A stretch of 26,331 bases of DNA from Candidatus Peregrinibacteria bacterium CG11_big_fil_rev_8_21_14_0_20_46_8 (GCA_002796025.1 PCVQ01000011.1:5435-31765), one strand, 5' to 3'; counted from the stretch's first letter, positions 6,660 to 14,831 are shown. Numbers and translations: made by a program. Notes: a model not told the origin generated them from the sequence alone.

Positions 6660-8732
6660 ATGCTCACCCAACCCCTCTCCAAAGCAATCCGCACCACGCC
6701 GACGCATCTTCGGCGGCTGAAGCAAATGGGACTTGAGAGTGTAGGGGACTTGCTGACCTACTTTCCGCGGCGCTACACCGACAAGCGCGAGGTAACGCCG
6801 ATTATCGAAGTCAAAGACAAAGAGCCGGTGGTGCTGCGCGGAAAAATAACTTCTATTACCTCGAATGCGCGAAATTTTCGCCGGCGCATGAGTATTACCA
6901 CTGCGCTCATTAGCGATGCAACCGGCACCATTGAGGCGGTCTGGTTCAATCAGCCCTATTTATCACAGCAGTTAAAGAAGGGGAGTGAGGTTTTTGTTGC
7001 GGGAAAGGCTCGCTTTCACATGAAGAAGGGGAATTTTGTTTTGCAAAGCCCCGAAGTCGAACTTGTTGCTGAGCGCCAAATTCACGCGGCGCGGATTGTA
7101 CCCGTGTATCACGAAACCGAGCTCGATAATCCCAAAGCCGTGGGACGCATCTCCTCAAAGTGGATTCGTGAAAAGCTCTTTCCTTTACTGCCATTTGCCG
7201 AATATTTTGAAGAGTTCTTGCCGGAAGATATTTTAAGCGAGCACAATTTAATTTCGTACAGCGAGGCAGTGAGGCACGCGCACTTTCCATCGTCAGAAAA
7301 AAAACTACAAGAGGCCACGCACCGGCTCGCTTTTAATGAGCTTTTTTTGCTCCAACTTGCGGCTCTCTATAAACGGTATTGGTGGCGCAAAGAAGGGGAG
7401 AAGCATGTTAAAAAAATAACGCCCGATTGGGAACTGATTAAAAAATTCCTCGAAGGTCTGCAGTGGCCGCTTACCGGAGCTCAAAAACGCTCAATTTACG
7501 AAATCATCAAAGATTTTGAACAGAAATATCCTATGTCACGCTTGTTAGAAGGAGATGTTGGCGCCGGCAAAACCGTTGTTGCCGCAGCGGCAGCGTTCCA
7601 TGTGATTCGAAGCGGGTATCAAGTTTGCTTATTAGCACCGACAGAAATTCTGGCGCGCCAGCACTTAAAAACGCTGAGAGAGCTTTTGACCCCTCATAGT
7701 ATTCAAGTGCATTTGCTCGTGGGCTCTACGCCAGAAAAAGAAAAAAAAGAGATTCGAAGCAGTCTAAAATCCGGAGAGATTCAATTTGCGGTAGGAACGC
7801 ATGCGCTGTTGCAAGAAAAAATCGGTTTTCAAGAGCTTGGACTCGCTATTATCGACGAGCAGCATCGCTTTGGTGTAAAACAGCGCGAGCTGCTCAAAAC
7901 ACACGGTTCGCCGCATATCTTGAATCTCACGGCAACACCGATTCCACGCACGCTCGCACTTATTTTATACGGCGAACAAGAACTCTCAATTTTGGATGAA
8001 ATGCCGCCGGGGCGGCAAAAGATTATCACGCGCATTGTGACCGAACAAAAGCGCAACGATGCCTATTCATGGATTAGCAAACAAATTGAAAGCGGAAGGC
8101 AAGCCTTTGTAATTTGTCCGCTAGTCGCTGAATCGGAAAAATTAGATATTAAAGCGGCAACCGCAGAATATGAACGGTTGCAAGAACATATCTTTCCAAA
8201 TCTTCGTGTCGGCTTACTCCATGGTCAAATGAAGGCTGCGGATAAAGAAGAGCAAATGAAAAAATTTGTTCAAGGAGAACTCGAGATCTTGGTTTCTACT
8301 GCAGTAGTCGAAGTTGGTATCGATGTACCGAATGCCACAATTATGGTGATTGAAGGCGCCGAGCGCTTTGGTTTAGCCCAGCTGCATCAATTCCGCGGCC
8401 GCGTAGGCAGGGGAATACACCAAAGCTACTGTCTCCTCTTCCCCTCTTCATATTCAGATACCGCAATGAAGCGCCTGAGTGCGCTCACAAAGTATAGTTC
8501 CGGCTTTAAACTAGCCGAAATCGACCTACAGCTGCGCGGACCCGGCGAAGTTTACGGAACCTCGCAGAGCGGTATTCCAGATTTAAAAATGGCAAGCTTT
8601 GGCGATCTGCCGCTTGTCAAAAAAGCCCGCGAAGCCGCTGAAAAAATAATCGAAAAAGATCCCGAGCTGACACAATATACGTCTCTGCGTGAAAAAGTCG
8701 CTGAGAACGCAAATATAGGGATCGATTTTTAG
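6660..8732 (+). CDS. recG: ATP-dependent DNA helicase RecG
   Basis: RecG is a double-strand DNA translocase that remodels stalled forks, R-loops and Holliday junctions. At 690 residues it has full family length. The N-terminal wedge/OB domain (about 1-250) begins with a helix-hairpin-like stretch, LRRLKQMGLESVGDLLTYFPRR. The helicase core then shows Walker A GDVGAGKT (298-305), motif Ia LAPTEILARQH, motif II DEQHRFGV (399 on) and motif III TATPIPRTL. Motif V is VSTAVVEVGIDVPNA and motif VI is AERFGLAQLHQFRGRVGRG. The C-terminal part has the RecG-specific stretch LRGPGEVYGTSQSGIPDLK. The start at 6660 gives the correct wedge N-terminus. Confidence 0.97.
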   Translation: MLTQPLSKAIRTTPTHLRRLKQMGLESVGDLLTYFPRRYTDKREVTPIIEVKDKEPVVLRGKITSITSNARNFRRRMSITTALISDATGTIEAVWFNQPYLSQQLKKGSEVFVAGKARFHMKKGNFVLQSPEVELVAERQIHAARIVPVYHETELDNPKAVGRISSKWIREKLFPLLPFAEYFEEFLPEDILSEHNLISYSEAVRHAHFPSSEKKLQEATHRLAFNELFLLQLAALYKRYWWRKEGEKHVKKITPDWELIKKFLEGLQWPLTGAQKRSIYEIIKDFEQKYPMSRLLEGDVGAGKTVVAAAAAFHVIRSGYQVCLLAPTEILARQHLKTLRELLTPHSIQVHLLVGSTPEKEKKEIRSSLKSGEIQFAVGTHALLQEKIGFQELGLAIIDEQHRFGVKQRELLKTHGSPHILNLTATPIPRTLALILYGEQELSILDEMPPGRQKIITRIVTEQKRNDAYSWISKQIESGRQAFVICPLVAESEKLDIKAATAEYERLQEHIFPNLRVGLLHGQMKAADKEEQMKKFVQGELEILVSTAVVEVGIDVPNATIMVIEGAERFGLAQLHQFRGRVGRGIHQSYCLLFPSSYSDTAMKRLSALTKYSSGFKLAEIDLQLRGPGEVYGTSQSGIPDLKMASFGDLPLVKKAREAAEKIIEKDPELTQYTSLREKVAENANIGIDF

Positions 8733-8740
8733 CCACGGTG

Positions 8741-8749
8741 TGATATAAT
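8741..8749 (+). promoter_or_regulatory. Extended -10 promoter (TGATATAAT)
   Basis: A perfect extended -10 box, TG-A-TATAAT, lies just after the recG stop. It ends six bases before the ATG of the 47-codon ORF at 8756, so the expected first transcribed base is the A of that ATG or very near it. No good -35 is needed for this promoter class. This is the clearest leaderless-type site in the window. Confidence 0.6.
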
Positions 8750-8755
8750 TAACTA

Positions 8756-8899
8756 ATGGCTTTAGAAAAACGAAAACGGCCCGAAAGTGAGCCTCACATA
8801 CCCACAATAATAGAAAAAATTGTAGAAACTGTTTCACATGGCGTATACAGATTGATTTGGAAACCTTTTGTTGAATCTCCAATAAAAACTTTATCTTAA
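8756..8899 (+). CDS. Small ORF, 47 aa, unknown function
   Basis: The ORF begins MALEKRKRPE, continues with a helix-prone middle (PTIIEKIVETVSHGVYRLIWK) and ends SPIKTLS before TAA at 8897. It is basic at the N-terminus and then amphipathic. It has no complete membrane segment, but it could lie on the inner face of the membrane. It is supported mainly by the perfect extended -10 box six bases before its ATG, an arrangement repeated at other genes here. No family is recognised. It stands at the head of the 8.7-14.8 kb block of unknown envelope-like genes. It may instead be a chance ORF in a short leader. Confidence 0.45.
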   Translation: MALEKRKRPESEPHIPTIIEKIVETVSHGVYRLIWKPFVESPIKTLS

Positions 8900-8953
8900 A
8901 AAGTGCGCAATATAAAAGATTCTACAAAAAACGCTGCAATGTACTGTATAGCG

Positions 8954-9053
8954 CGCGGACGCGAAATCCGCGGGAAATCAAAAAAGTAACTTTGCACAAG
9001 ATATATTGTGCAAACCTTTATTTCGGATAACAGGTTACTATCCTCTCTTTTTT
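8954..9053 (+). other. Structured intergenic region with two hairpins and a T-run
   Basis: The 206 bases between the small ORF and the next gene are not coding. A G+C-rich hairpin has arms CGCGGA/TCCGCG (8954-8959, 8967-8972). A perfect 9-bp hairpin, TTTGCACAA/TTGTGCAAA, follows at 8991-8999 and 9006-9014. AGTAAC (8985-8990) and GTTACT (9034-9039) could close a helix around the second hairpin. A run of six T lies at 9048-9053. It could be a terminator region, a small structured RNA or an operator. No tRNA cloverleaf is formed. Confidence 0.4.
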
Positions 9054-9066
9054 ATACAAGTAAAAA

Positions 9067-9094
9067 TTGATATTTCACGATATATCTATATAAT
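9067..9094 (+). promoter_or_regulatory. Promoter of the three-gene membrane protein cluster
   Basis: TTGATA (9067-9072), a 16-base spacer and a perfect TATAAT (9089-9094) make one of the best sigma70-type matches in the window. The expected start near 9101 leaves only about five bases before the ATG at 9106. No Shine-Dalgarno site is present, so translation is probably leaderless. Confidence 0.65.
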
Positions 9095-9105
9095 GCCAAT
9101 CTTCT

Positions 9106-9849
9106 ATGAACCGCCCAGATACAATCCAAGATACAAAGCGAACTACAAAACGTCGGCCTGCAAGGCTCTCCCCTGCCCAACAAGTAACATTACTCCTCGG
9201 CATGGGAATCGGCGCTAGCATGGTTCCGCTCGTTCAGCACGCAGCCGAGCGTATGATGCGGCCGGCACCATATATTCCAGTTCCAAGTACCGAGCAGGCT
9301 ATTGTCATCGACAATCCGTTAGCTGTGCAACCCCTCTTACAGACTGTGGAGCGCACCGTATCACTCATTCAGGAGAACTGTTTTTCGCTAGTCGAAGGCT
9401 GTCTTAAGAAAGATACTTGCGGATTTCAGACGTGGGGTAATACCAAAAGATGGCAAAAGCACTACGTGGGAAGCCCGCGTACATTTCCCAATGATGCACA
9501 ATGCGTCCTCGAACATCAGCGTGATACCAATATTCTTACGATTGCATTACGCGTGCACGGGAAAATGAATGGTCGCGTAAGCTACAATATAAATAATCGT
9601 CGTACAGCAGCTGAAAATCTGCAGACAAAATATCTGGATAAAAATGGCCAACAAGAGGTAAGATGTGATTTTTTGCCAAAATTTACTTGTGAAATTTTAA
9701 CCGAAACCGCAAACGGACAACGGGTACGACGCAGCTTTTCAGCAGATCATCAACTTTTCACTCAAAAAATACTTATCAATGCCAATACCGCCAATGAAAA
9801 ATATGCCGCAATTCGAGCAGAACTGCATGCCAGACGCAGACAACGCTAA
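9106..9849 (+). CDS. Membrane-anchored Cys-containing protein A, 247 aa
   Basis: No known family is recognised. A basic N-terminal tail (KRTTKRRPAR) precedes one moderately hydrophobic segment (about residues 26-44, VTLLLGMGIGASMVPLV), predicting an N-in, C-out anchor. The rest should be outside the membrane and holds six Cys (92, 99, 105, 133, 187, 195). The pattern C-x6-C-L-x4-C (residues 92-105, with D-T before the last Cys) and the later D-x-Q-C-x-L are shared with protein C of this cluster. The pair C187...C195-E-I resembles C186...C200-E-I of protein B. Even Cys number and location suggest disulfides. The C-terminus is again basic (HARRRQR). It is first of three tandem, probably paralogous genes and overlaps protein B's gene by 23 bases. 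Confidence 0.8.
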   Translation: MNRPDTIQDTKRTTKRRPARLSPAQQVTLLLGMGIGASMVPLVQHAAERMMRPAPYIPVPSTEQAIVIDNPLAVQPLLQTVERTVSLIQENCFSLVEGCLKKDTCGFQTWGNTKRWQKHYVGSPRTFPNDAQCVLEHQRDTNILTIALRVHGKMNGRVSYNINNRRTAAENLQTKYLDKNGQQEVRCDFLPKFTCEILTETANGQRVRRSFSADHQLFTQKILINANTANEKYAAIRAELHARRRQR

Positions 9850-10564
9850 ACCGCCAACAAGATCGACACTAAAAGATGTAACACTTTTCGCAACGCTCTT
9901 CGCTGCCAGTTTTCCTGCGGCGTATAGCCTGGGCTATTCGCAGGCGAAAGACAAGCGGGCCTATCATGATCATGTGATGGAGCGTTTGGGAGATATTCGC
10001 GAGGCAATTGATGCATATCTCAATAAAACGACAATTGAAGTTGCAGAAGGTACACCCAAACATCAGCAACTTGAGCAGGTCGTTTTAGATCGCATGATGC
10101 GAATTCAGGAACCTGCCCTTGCCATTCTTGATTTGTGTGCAAATACCACAGCACAATGTAATGAAATTACTGAGGAAGACGGAGAATACGCTGCGATACA
10201 CCTCTCCTCCCATAAGGGCAAGCAGAACGCAAATTTTTCAATACACGGTCATCGAATAAGCTATGGTTTCGAGGTTCCACACACACAGGGAACAGCTTCG
10301 ATACAGACAGATACCCGCAATCGAGTGCTGCGATTAGAGCTAACATTTATTCAGCCTCCCCGCATTCACGATGTACTTAAGTGCCGCATACAGGGCAAAG
10401 AGGGCCGGAATCCGTTTTTGAATTGCGAAATTGAAGTAGGTGCAGGAAAGCGAAAGAAAGGTGTTATTCAGCGGTTTCCTATTCGAGCTCCTAAGCGCCT
10501 TGCTGAACTGAATGGTAAGGCAGCTATAGCAAGAAAAAAAATTAAGCAGCTTATACCACGGTAA
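9827..10564 (+). CDS. Membrane-anchored Cys-containing protein B, 245 aa
   Basis: It has the same plan as its neighbours: a short N-terminal tail, one hydrophobic segment (about residues 17-38, VTLFATLFAASFPAAYSLGY), then a soluble, presumably extracytoplasmic domain. Cys 104 and 111 match the second and third Cys of the motif in proteins A and C, while the first position is Ala. Cys 186 and 200 resemble the later C...CEI pair of protein A. A helical stretch after the anchor (residues 43-66, KRAYHDHVMERLGDIREAI) may be a stalk. The start at 9827 overlaps gene A by 23 bases. In-frame ATGs at 9779, 9794 and 9803 would lengthen the tail by up to 16 residues. The product is basic at its C-terminus (KAAIARKKIKQLIPR). 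No known function. Confidence 0.75.
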   Translation: MPDADNAKPPTRSTLKDVTLFATLFAASFPAAYSLGYSQAKDKRAYHDHVMERLGDIREAIDAYLNKTTIEVAEGTPKHQQLEQVVLDRMMRIQEPALAILDLCANTTAQCNEITEEDGEYAAIHLSSHKGKQNANFSIHGHRISYGFEVPHTQGTASIQTDTRNRVLRLELTFIQPPRIHDVLKCRIQGKEGRNPFLNCEIEVGAGKRKKGVIQRFPIRAPKRLAELNGKAAIARKKIKQLIPR

Positions 10565-10609
10565 AGATTTCGTGTAAGAATAGCCAAAAACAACCGTTCT
10601 CTTGTACGC

Positions 10610-11536
10610 ATGACTACATTAGATTCACAATTCGGACACGAAGATCAAAATATAGAAAAAATAGCAGCAAAATCTCGTAGTACTCCCGAGGGCACAGGCA
10701 TATTACTCAGCACCGGCATTCTTGTTGGCGCGCTCAGCACGGTTGCGGGACGTGCTGCATTTGACCATATGAGTGATGCAGCCAACCAGCGTACACAGGC
10801 AAGTTCACTCGATATGGAAAGACGCGCCATAAGCGATATTGCAACCGTGCGAAAGGCATGTCATGGAGTGATTCATAGATGTTTAGAACAACCGGACACC
10901 TGTGAAGTCGAAACATTTAATGATCGGAAAGGCATCCAGCGCCTTCGTGTAGAGCAAGAGCTCATGCGAGACGGCACACCTGACCGGCAAACGTGCACGC
11001 TATCGCAGGCTCGCACACTCGCCTACTCCCAGCCAAGAGAAACTTTCGATGCCTCATTCGAAATTCCCGGGAAGGATCACGCATCGACCGGCAAAGTGGG
11101 ACTCACATTTGCAGACGGCAACCTGCATGAACTGAGTGCAGCATGGAAACATAATGGAAGTGCTGTGAAAAACCATTGGACGCGCAATCCTTATCATCCG
11201 GAACAGATCGATGCAAACCGAGATACATTTGAAAATGAGCAAATTAAAAGTATTTTTGCCGCCAAAGTTAATCTCTCAAATGATGGCAAAGAGTTCGATA
11301 TAGTGCGCGGTTCGCTGCGCGAGCGATTCGGCCACTACTTTCAAATGGTACATGGTCTGCGCATTGAGAAAGCCACTGCCGAATTAGAACGGCTTGAGCG
11401 CAAAAGAAGTAAAGAACGCAACGCAGAAAAAATTCAACGTGACATTAAAGAGCGCAAAGCGCGACGTATGATTCGACGGGCAGGTATTGGAGGTCCGGCT
11501 TCACGCAATGGCCGGGCTCACAAATCTCGCCGGTAA
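10610..11536 (+). CDS. Membrane-anchored Cys-containing protein C, 308 aa
   Basis: Third member of the tandem set. The tail of about 28 residues is followed by one hydrophobic segment (about 29-50, TGILLSTGILVGALSTVAG). The Cys motif C84-x6-C91-L-x5-C98 (again D-T before the last Cys) is followed by D-x-Q-T-C129-x-L, closely matching protein A. The last 60 residues form a very basic, charged helix (ERLERKRSKERNAEKIQRDI and onward), ending HKSRR, which could bind nucleic acid, teichoic-like polymers or another acidic surface. No enzyme motif is seen. The gene begins 45 bases after gene B without a clear promoter, so the three are probably one operon, ended by the strong terminator at 11560. 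Confidence 0.8.
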   Translation: MTTLDSQFGHEDQNIEKIAAKSRSTPEGTGILLSTGILVGALSTVAGRAAFDHMSDAANQRTQASSLDMERRAISDIATVRKACHGVIHRCLEQPDTCEVETFNDRKGIQRLRVEQELMRDGTPDRQTCTLSQARTLAYSQPRETFDASFEIPGKDHASTGKVGLTFADGNLHELSAAWKHNGSAVKNHWTRNPYHPEQIDANRDTFENEQIKSIFAAKVNLSNDGKEFDIVRGSLRERFGHYFQMVHGLRIEKATAELERLERKRSKERNAEKIQRDIKERKARRMIRRAGIGGPASRNGRAHKSRR

Positions 11537-11559
11537 ACAAAAGGCCAAAGTTCATTCCT

Positions 11560-11595
11560 AACAGGTTAGCAGACTGTACTGCTAACCTGTTTTTT
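11560..11595 (+). terminator. Rho-independent terminator after the three-gene cluster
   Basis: Perfect 12-bp arms AACAGGTTAGCA (11560-11571) and TGCTAACCTGTT (11580-11591) enclose an 8-base loop and run into a T-tract ending at 11595. It lies 24 bases after the stop of protein C and is the clearest terminator in the window. Confidence 0.85.
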
Positions 11596-11603
11596 GGTAT
11601 AAT
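11595..11603 (+). promoter_or_regulatory. Extended -10 promoter of the 1067-aa gene
   Basis: TGGTATAAT is a perfect extended -10 (TG at 11595-11596, TATAAT at 11598-11603). Its first T is the last T of the preceding terminator tract, and any -35 region would fall inside the terminator hairpin. The transcript should start near 11610, leaving about 18 bases before the ATG at 11628. Confidence 0.65.
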
Positions 11604-11627
11604 AAAGAGATTATAAATCGAGCCAAA

Positions 11628-14600
11628 ATGCCTAGAAAACAACAAAATGCACGGATTGAGCGGCCCGAAGAAATAGCGCCGTCTTTAGATGGGGCGGAAA
11701 AATCGCCCGAAATACTTGCTACAGAGCAAGCTCACACCGAGGCGCGCCGCAATGTACAGCTCGAAATTCTCGATGAAAAGTCGCAGGCGGTACTTATTGA
11801 GCGCCTGAGCCCGAACGAAACACCTGAGCGTCAGCCCGAAACAGCTGTACGCTTTAATGCTTCGCTCTCTATGGAAACCATTCCACAAATGCTGGAAGGC
11901 GGCGTCGACGCTGATCTTTTAAAGAATATTTGGGACAATCCGGAAGCGGTGGTCACTGCGCTGACAGGGGCCCGCAAAAAACATCCAAATAAATTTAAAA
12001 AATGGGATGGCAGTACACGGGCAGCATATGAAAAACTCATAGAAATTGCGCGTAACCGCACCAGTCCCTTTGCAGCTGCCTGGCAGCCGGAGTATGAAAA
12101 ATTGCTGGCCACTACTCTGCCCCGCTACGAAAATGCTAAGACGCTGGTCGATCATCTTGAAGACGGCTGGGATACCGTAACCGGCACCGCGCGCGATGTT
12201 GTTGACTGGGCGCGGGAAAATAAAATGAAGGCGACGCTTATTGGTATTGGAATTATTGGTGTTGGCGCGCTGGTAAAAAATCTTTTTAGCAAGAGCACTG
12301 AAAAAAACGATGAACCGGAAAAAAGTGAGAAAAAAGAGAGCGGGCTGCTCGGCGGTCTTTGGGAAAAGGGCCGGAATTGGATTCTTGGCGGTGCGGCGAT
12401 CGGAACCCTGGCAATTCTTGCAAAGATTCTTCCATTGGAAAAAATGGGCGCCTTTGTTGAAGAGATTTGGAAAGATTCATGGCTTGGTAAGAAACTTGCC
12501 AAAGCGGATGACAAAGTAGAGCAGCTGGAGAAGCAAAACGAGCTGTACGAGCAGGCAGCAAAAAAAATTGGTATTGATGACGTGGAGCTGCTCGAGATGC
12601 TGGGCGAGGAAGATTATGGAGAATTTGTCTCGTTTTTGGGCGCAACGAGCGGCAAAGTTGGAAATAAGATTGCAGAAACTTTTGCAGAAAAGACATGGGG
12701 CACATTTGCAGAGTGGGCGTCGGGTTTCGATTTATTGGGTGACAATGTTAAGCGCAAAGTTGAGCGTTATCTCAAAAAGCGTAAGGAGCGGCCCAAGGAG
12801 ATTGCAAAGGCCGAGGCAAAGCTGCGCGATTTTTTTAAAAAACACGACAAACTCATCCGCGAAAAAATCTATCCAAATCACACCATAAAGCAAGTCCTGG
12901 AAGGACTGGGCCGCGAAGGTGTCTTTGGAGAAGAGTTTAGAAAACAGCCGATTCAAGTTGAGGAGCACGAGGTACCGGCAGGGGTGCAAAAAGATATTGC
13001 CCTGGCCTATGCCGCAGTGCCCGAGCAAAACGATGCTATGACAATATGGCGCAGAGTAGATGCCCATACAGAAAAACACAAAAAAAATATCTTCGACAAT
13101 CAAGGCCTGGTGGCACGTCTCGAACATTTAGGAGACAGCAATCCCGAATATAAAGAAAAAGCAGAGGAAGTGCGCGGCCGCTATAAAAAACTTGAAGCAG
13201 AGCGCAATAAATTTCGCGAAGCGATCAAAGCAAAAACTCCGCTGCACGAACTGGAAAAAATGCAGGCTGCCTATCTTGAAATGGAGCTCGAGTTCGAAAT
13301 GCTGTGCACCGAATACTATCAAGAGATTGAACCGAAACTACCGGCATGGGCTCCGCTCCCCTTCTTTGTGCGGCGGTATGCGCTGCTGGGCTCGCGCCGC
13401 AGGGCGATGATTCGTGAAAGAATTCGCCGCATCACAGCATTACCCAAAGATGCAGCTGCTGAAGCGCTCAAAGCAAAAGCACCGATTCCGGCACTCAAAA
13501 AAGCTGTCCACGAAGCCGAAGAAAGCCTCCGGCGCTACCGCGAAAAAAATGCCTACACTCCGGAAGGAGAGAAAGCCATGGCACATACCGGCTGGCATAG
13601 AGAGTGGCAAACAAAAATCAAAAAAGTTGAGGAGCTCAAAAAAACGCTGACGTATGAAGAAGCCCGAGCAAAGTTTGAAAAATTGCCGGCTCCACAGCAA
13701 ACACCATCCGCACGGACCGCTTTGCTCAAAGCCGAATACGAGATGCATTTAGCGCGGCAGCAAGCCTGGAAGACAAATATAAAATATCTTAAAGAAGCAC
13801 TCAGTGATGCCGGTGAAGATATCTCGGACCGCCAGCGTGTCAAACTCATGGACGATATTTTGATAAAAAAGAAAGCAATTCGCGATTCGTTAAAAGGTTT
13901 TGATGCGCGGGTACTAGAACATGTTAAAACACTTGGAAAGCATAGTACCGCAGCGCAAGAACTCGTGAAGCATAGAGACGACGTAGTGCGGTATTACGGT
14001 GAAACGGTTCGCGACGAACTTGCTTTTCGGAATGGGGTTATGGGTGAATCAAAAGGTCTTCGCAATAAGTTTAAAGAATGGATTCGTGAAGAACGCGAAT
14101 CCGGATTTGTAAAATTTGCAAAAAATAAATACGGACGAGTTGGCATCATGACAGGATTACTGGCGCTCCCGCTCTATTTCCAATATGACGAAATTCAAGA
14201 AAAAAATCCCGATATCGAGTTTAAAAAACTCGTGGATGAGCTGGGGCTCTCTGCGGTACAACTGCTCGCTGATGTAATGCCCTTTACGTTTGGCGCTTCT
14301 GACTGGTACACACTTACGACCGGTAAAGAATTGGTGACGAAAAAAGAAGTAACAGGATTTGACCGCTACAGCCGCCTTGCTTGGGGAACGTTTGGTGCAC
14401 TTCTGGATGCAGCAACCATTATTCCGGCAGTAGATGTAGTTGGTGCACCGGCAAATGCGATTATGCGGACGGCACGTGCTGCGGGGCGCGCAGGAGAAGG
14501 CGCAAAACTCATTCGCATGTGGCCGCGCATTGCAAAAGTAGCTGATGCAGTCGGCGGCTGGTCAAAATTTGGTGAATATCTCAAAGCCTATGCTCAAGCC

Positions 14601-14831
14601 GGCGGCAAGTGGGAAAAAGTAAAAGCCGTTGCGGGTATGACGCGTACTGCCGTGCCGCGTGCTATGGCCGCGACCATGGCGGGTTCAATAGCTTACGTTT
14701 ACACCGTGGGGCCCGATGCAGCCAATGACTATGGCGAAGCTCTGCCCGCGGATTTAGTCGCAGAGATAGAGGCAGAAACAAAGCCCACAAATATGCAGCA
14801 TCAATCAGAAAGTGAACCTCCAGCAGGGTAA
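11628..14831 (+). CDS. Large membrane/coiled-coil protein, 1067 aa, with pre-toxin-TG-like region
   Basis: No full-length family is recognised. An acidic, soluble N-terminus (1-200) leads to two hydrophobic segments (about 202-222, LIGIGIIGVGALV; about 250-270, ILGGAAIGTLAILAKILPL) separated by a charged linker. A long helical, Lys/Glu-rich middle (about 375-800) looks coiled-coil. A third hydrophobic segment lies near 836-853 (GIMTGLLALPLYF). Residues about 880-950 contain LADVMPFTFGASDWYTLTTG, then KELVTKKEVTGFDRYSRLAWG. This recalls the pre-toxin TG (PT-TG) domain of polymorphic toxins, whose pattern is roughly a D-x-x-P-x-x-G-D stretch followed by TGK-[DE]-L-[IV]-T and E-R. Ala/Gly-rich helices follow, including a possible membrane helix (AATMAGSIAYVYTV), and then a polar tail. 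No toxin active site is visible. It has its own promoter and ends three bases before the convergent elp3 stop. Confidence 0.8.
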   Translation: MPRKQQNARIERPEEIAPSLDGAEKSPEILATEQAHTEARRNVQLEILDEKSQAVLIERLSPNETPERQPETAVRFNASLSMETIPQMLEGGVDADLLKNIWDNPEAVVTALTGARKKHPNKFKKWDGSTRAAYEKLIEIARNRTSPFAAAWQPEYEKLLATTLPRYENAKTLVDHLEDGWDTVTGTARDVVDWARENKMKATLIGIGIIGVGALVKNLFSKSTEKNDEPEKSEKKESGLLGGLWEKGRNWILGGAAIGTLAILAKILPLEKMGAFVEEIWKDSWLGKKLAKADDKVEQLEKQNELYEQAAKKIGIDDVELLEMLGEEDYGEFVSFLGATSGKVGNKIAETFAEKTWGTFAEWASGFDLLGDNVKRKVERYLKKRKERPKEIAKAEAKLRDFFKKHDKLIREKIYPNHTIKQVLEGLGREGVFGEEFRKQPIQVEEHEVPAGVQKDIALAYAAVPEQNDAMTIWRRVDAHTEKHKKNIFDNQGLVARLEHLGDSNPEYKEKAEEVRGRYKKLEAERNKFREAIKAKTPLHELEKMQAAYLEMELEFEMLCTEYYQEIEPKLPAWAPLPFFVRRYALLGSRRRAMIRERIRRITALPKDAAAEALKAKAPIPALKKAVHEAEESLRRYREKNAYTPEGEKAMAHTGWHREWQTKIKKVEELKKTLTYEEARAKFEKLPAPQQTPSARTALLKAEYEMHLARQQAWKTNIKYLKEALSDAGEDISDRQRVKLMDDILIKKKAIRDSLKGFDARVLEHVKTLGKHSTAAQELVKHRDDVVRYYGETVRDELAFRNGVMGESKGLRNKFKEWIREERESGFVKFAKNKYGRVGIMTGLLALPLYFQYDEIQEKNPDIEFKKLVDELGLSAVQLLADVMPFTFGASDWYTLTTGKELVTKKEVTGFDRYSRLAWGTFGALLDAATIIPAVDVVGAPANAIMRTARAAGRAGEGAKLIRMWPRIAKVADAVGGWSKFGEYLKAYAQAGGKWEKVKAVAGMTRTAVPRAMAATMAGSIAYVYTVGPDAANDYGEALPADLVAEIEAETKPTNMQHQSESEPPAG

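Noticed and set aside
8945..8975. Possible tRNA or tRNA-like fold
   Set aside because: Only one short hairpin forms. No T-loop sequence, anticodon arm or acceptor stem can be drawn.
9106..11536. Reading the three Cys proteins as a toxin-antitoxin or phage lysis module
   Set aside because: There is no holin/endolysin, RNase or kinase motif. The shared anchor and Cys pattern point to structural or binding proteins, and no other mobile-element genes are present.
12152..12705. Two minus-strand ORFs of 120-139 codons inside the 1067-residue gene
   Set aside because: They are opposite to a continuous reading frame with its own promoter. The Phe/Ser/Pro-rich translation reflects the antisense of a Lys/Glu-rich coiled coil.
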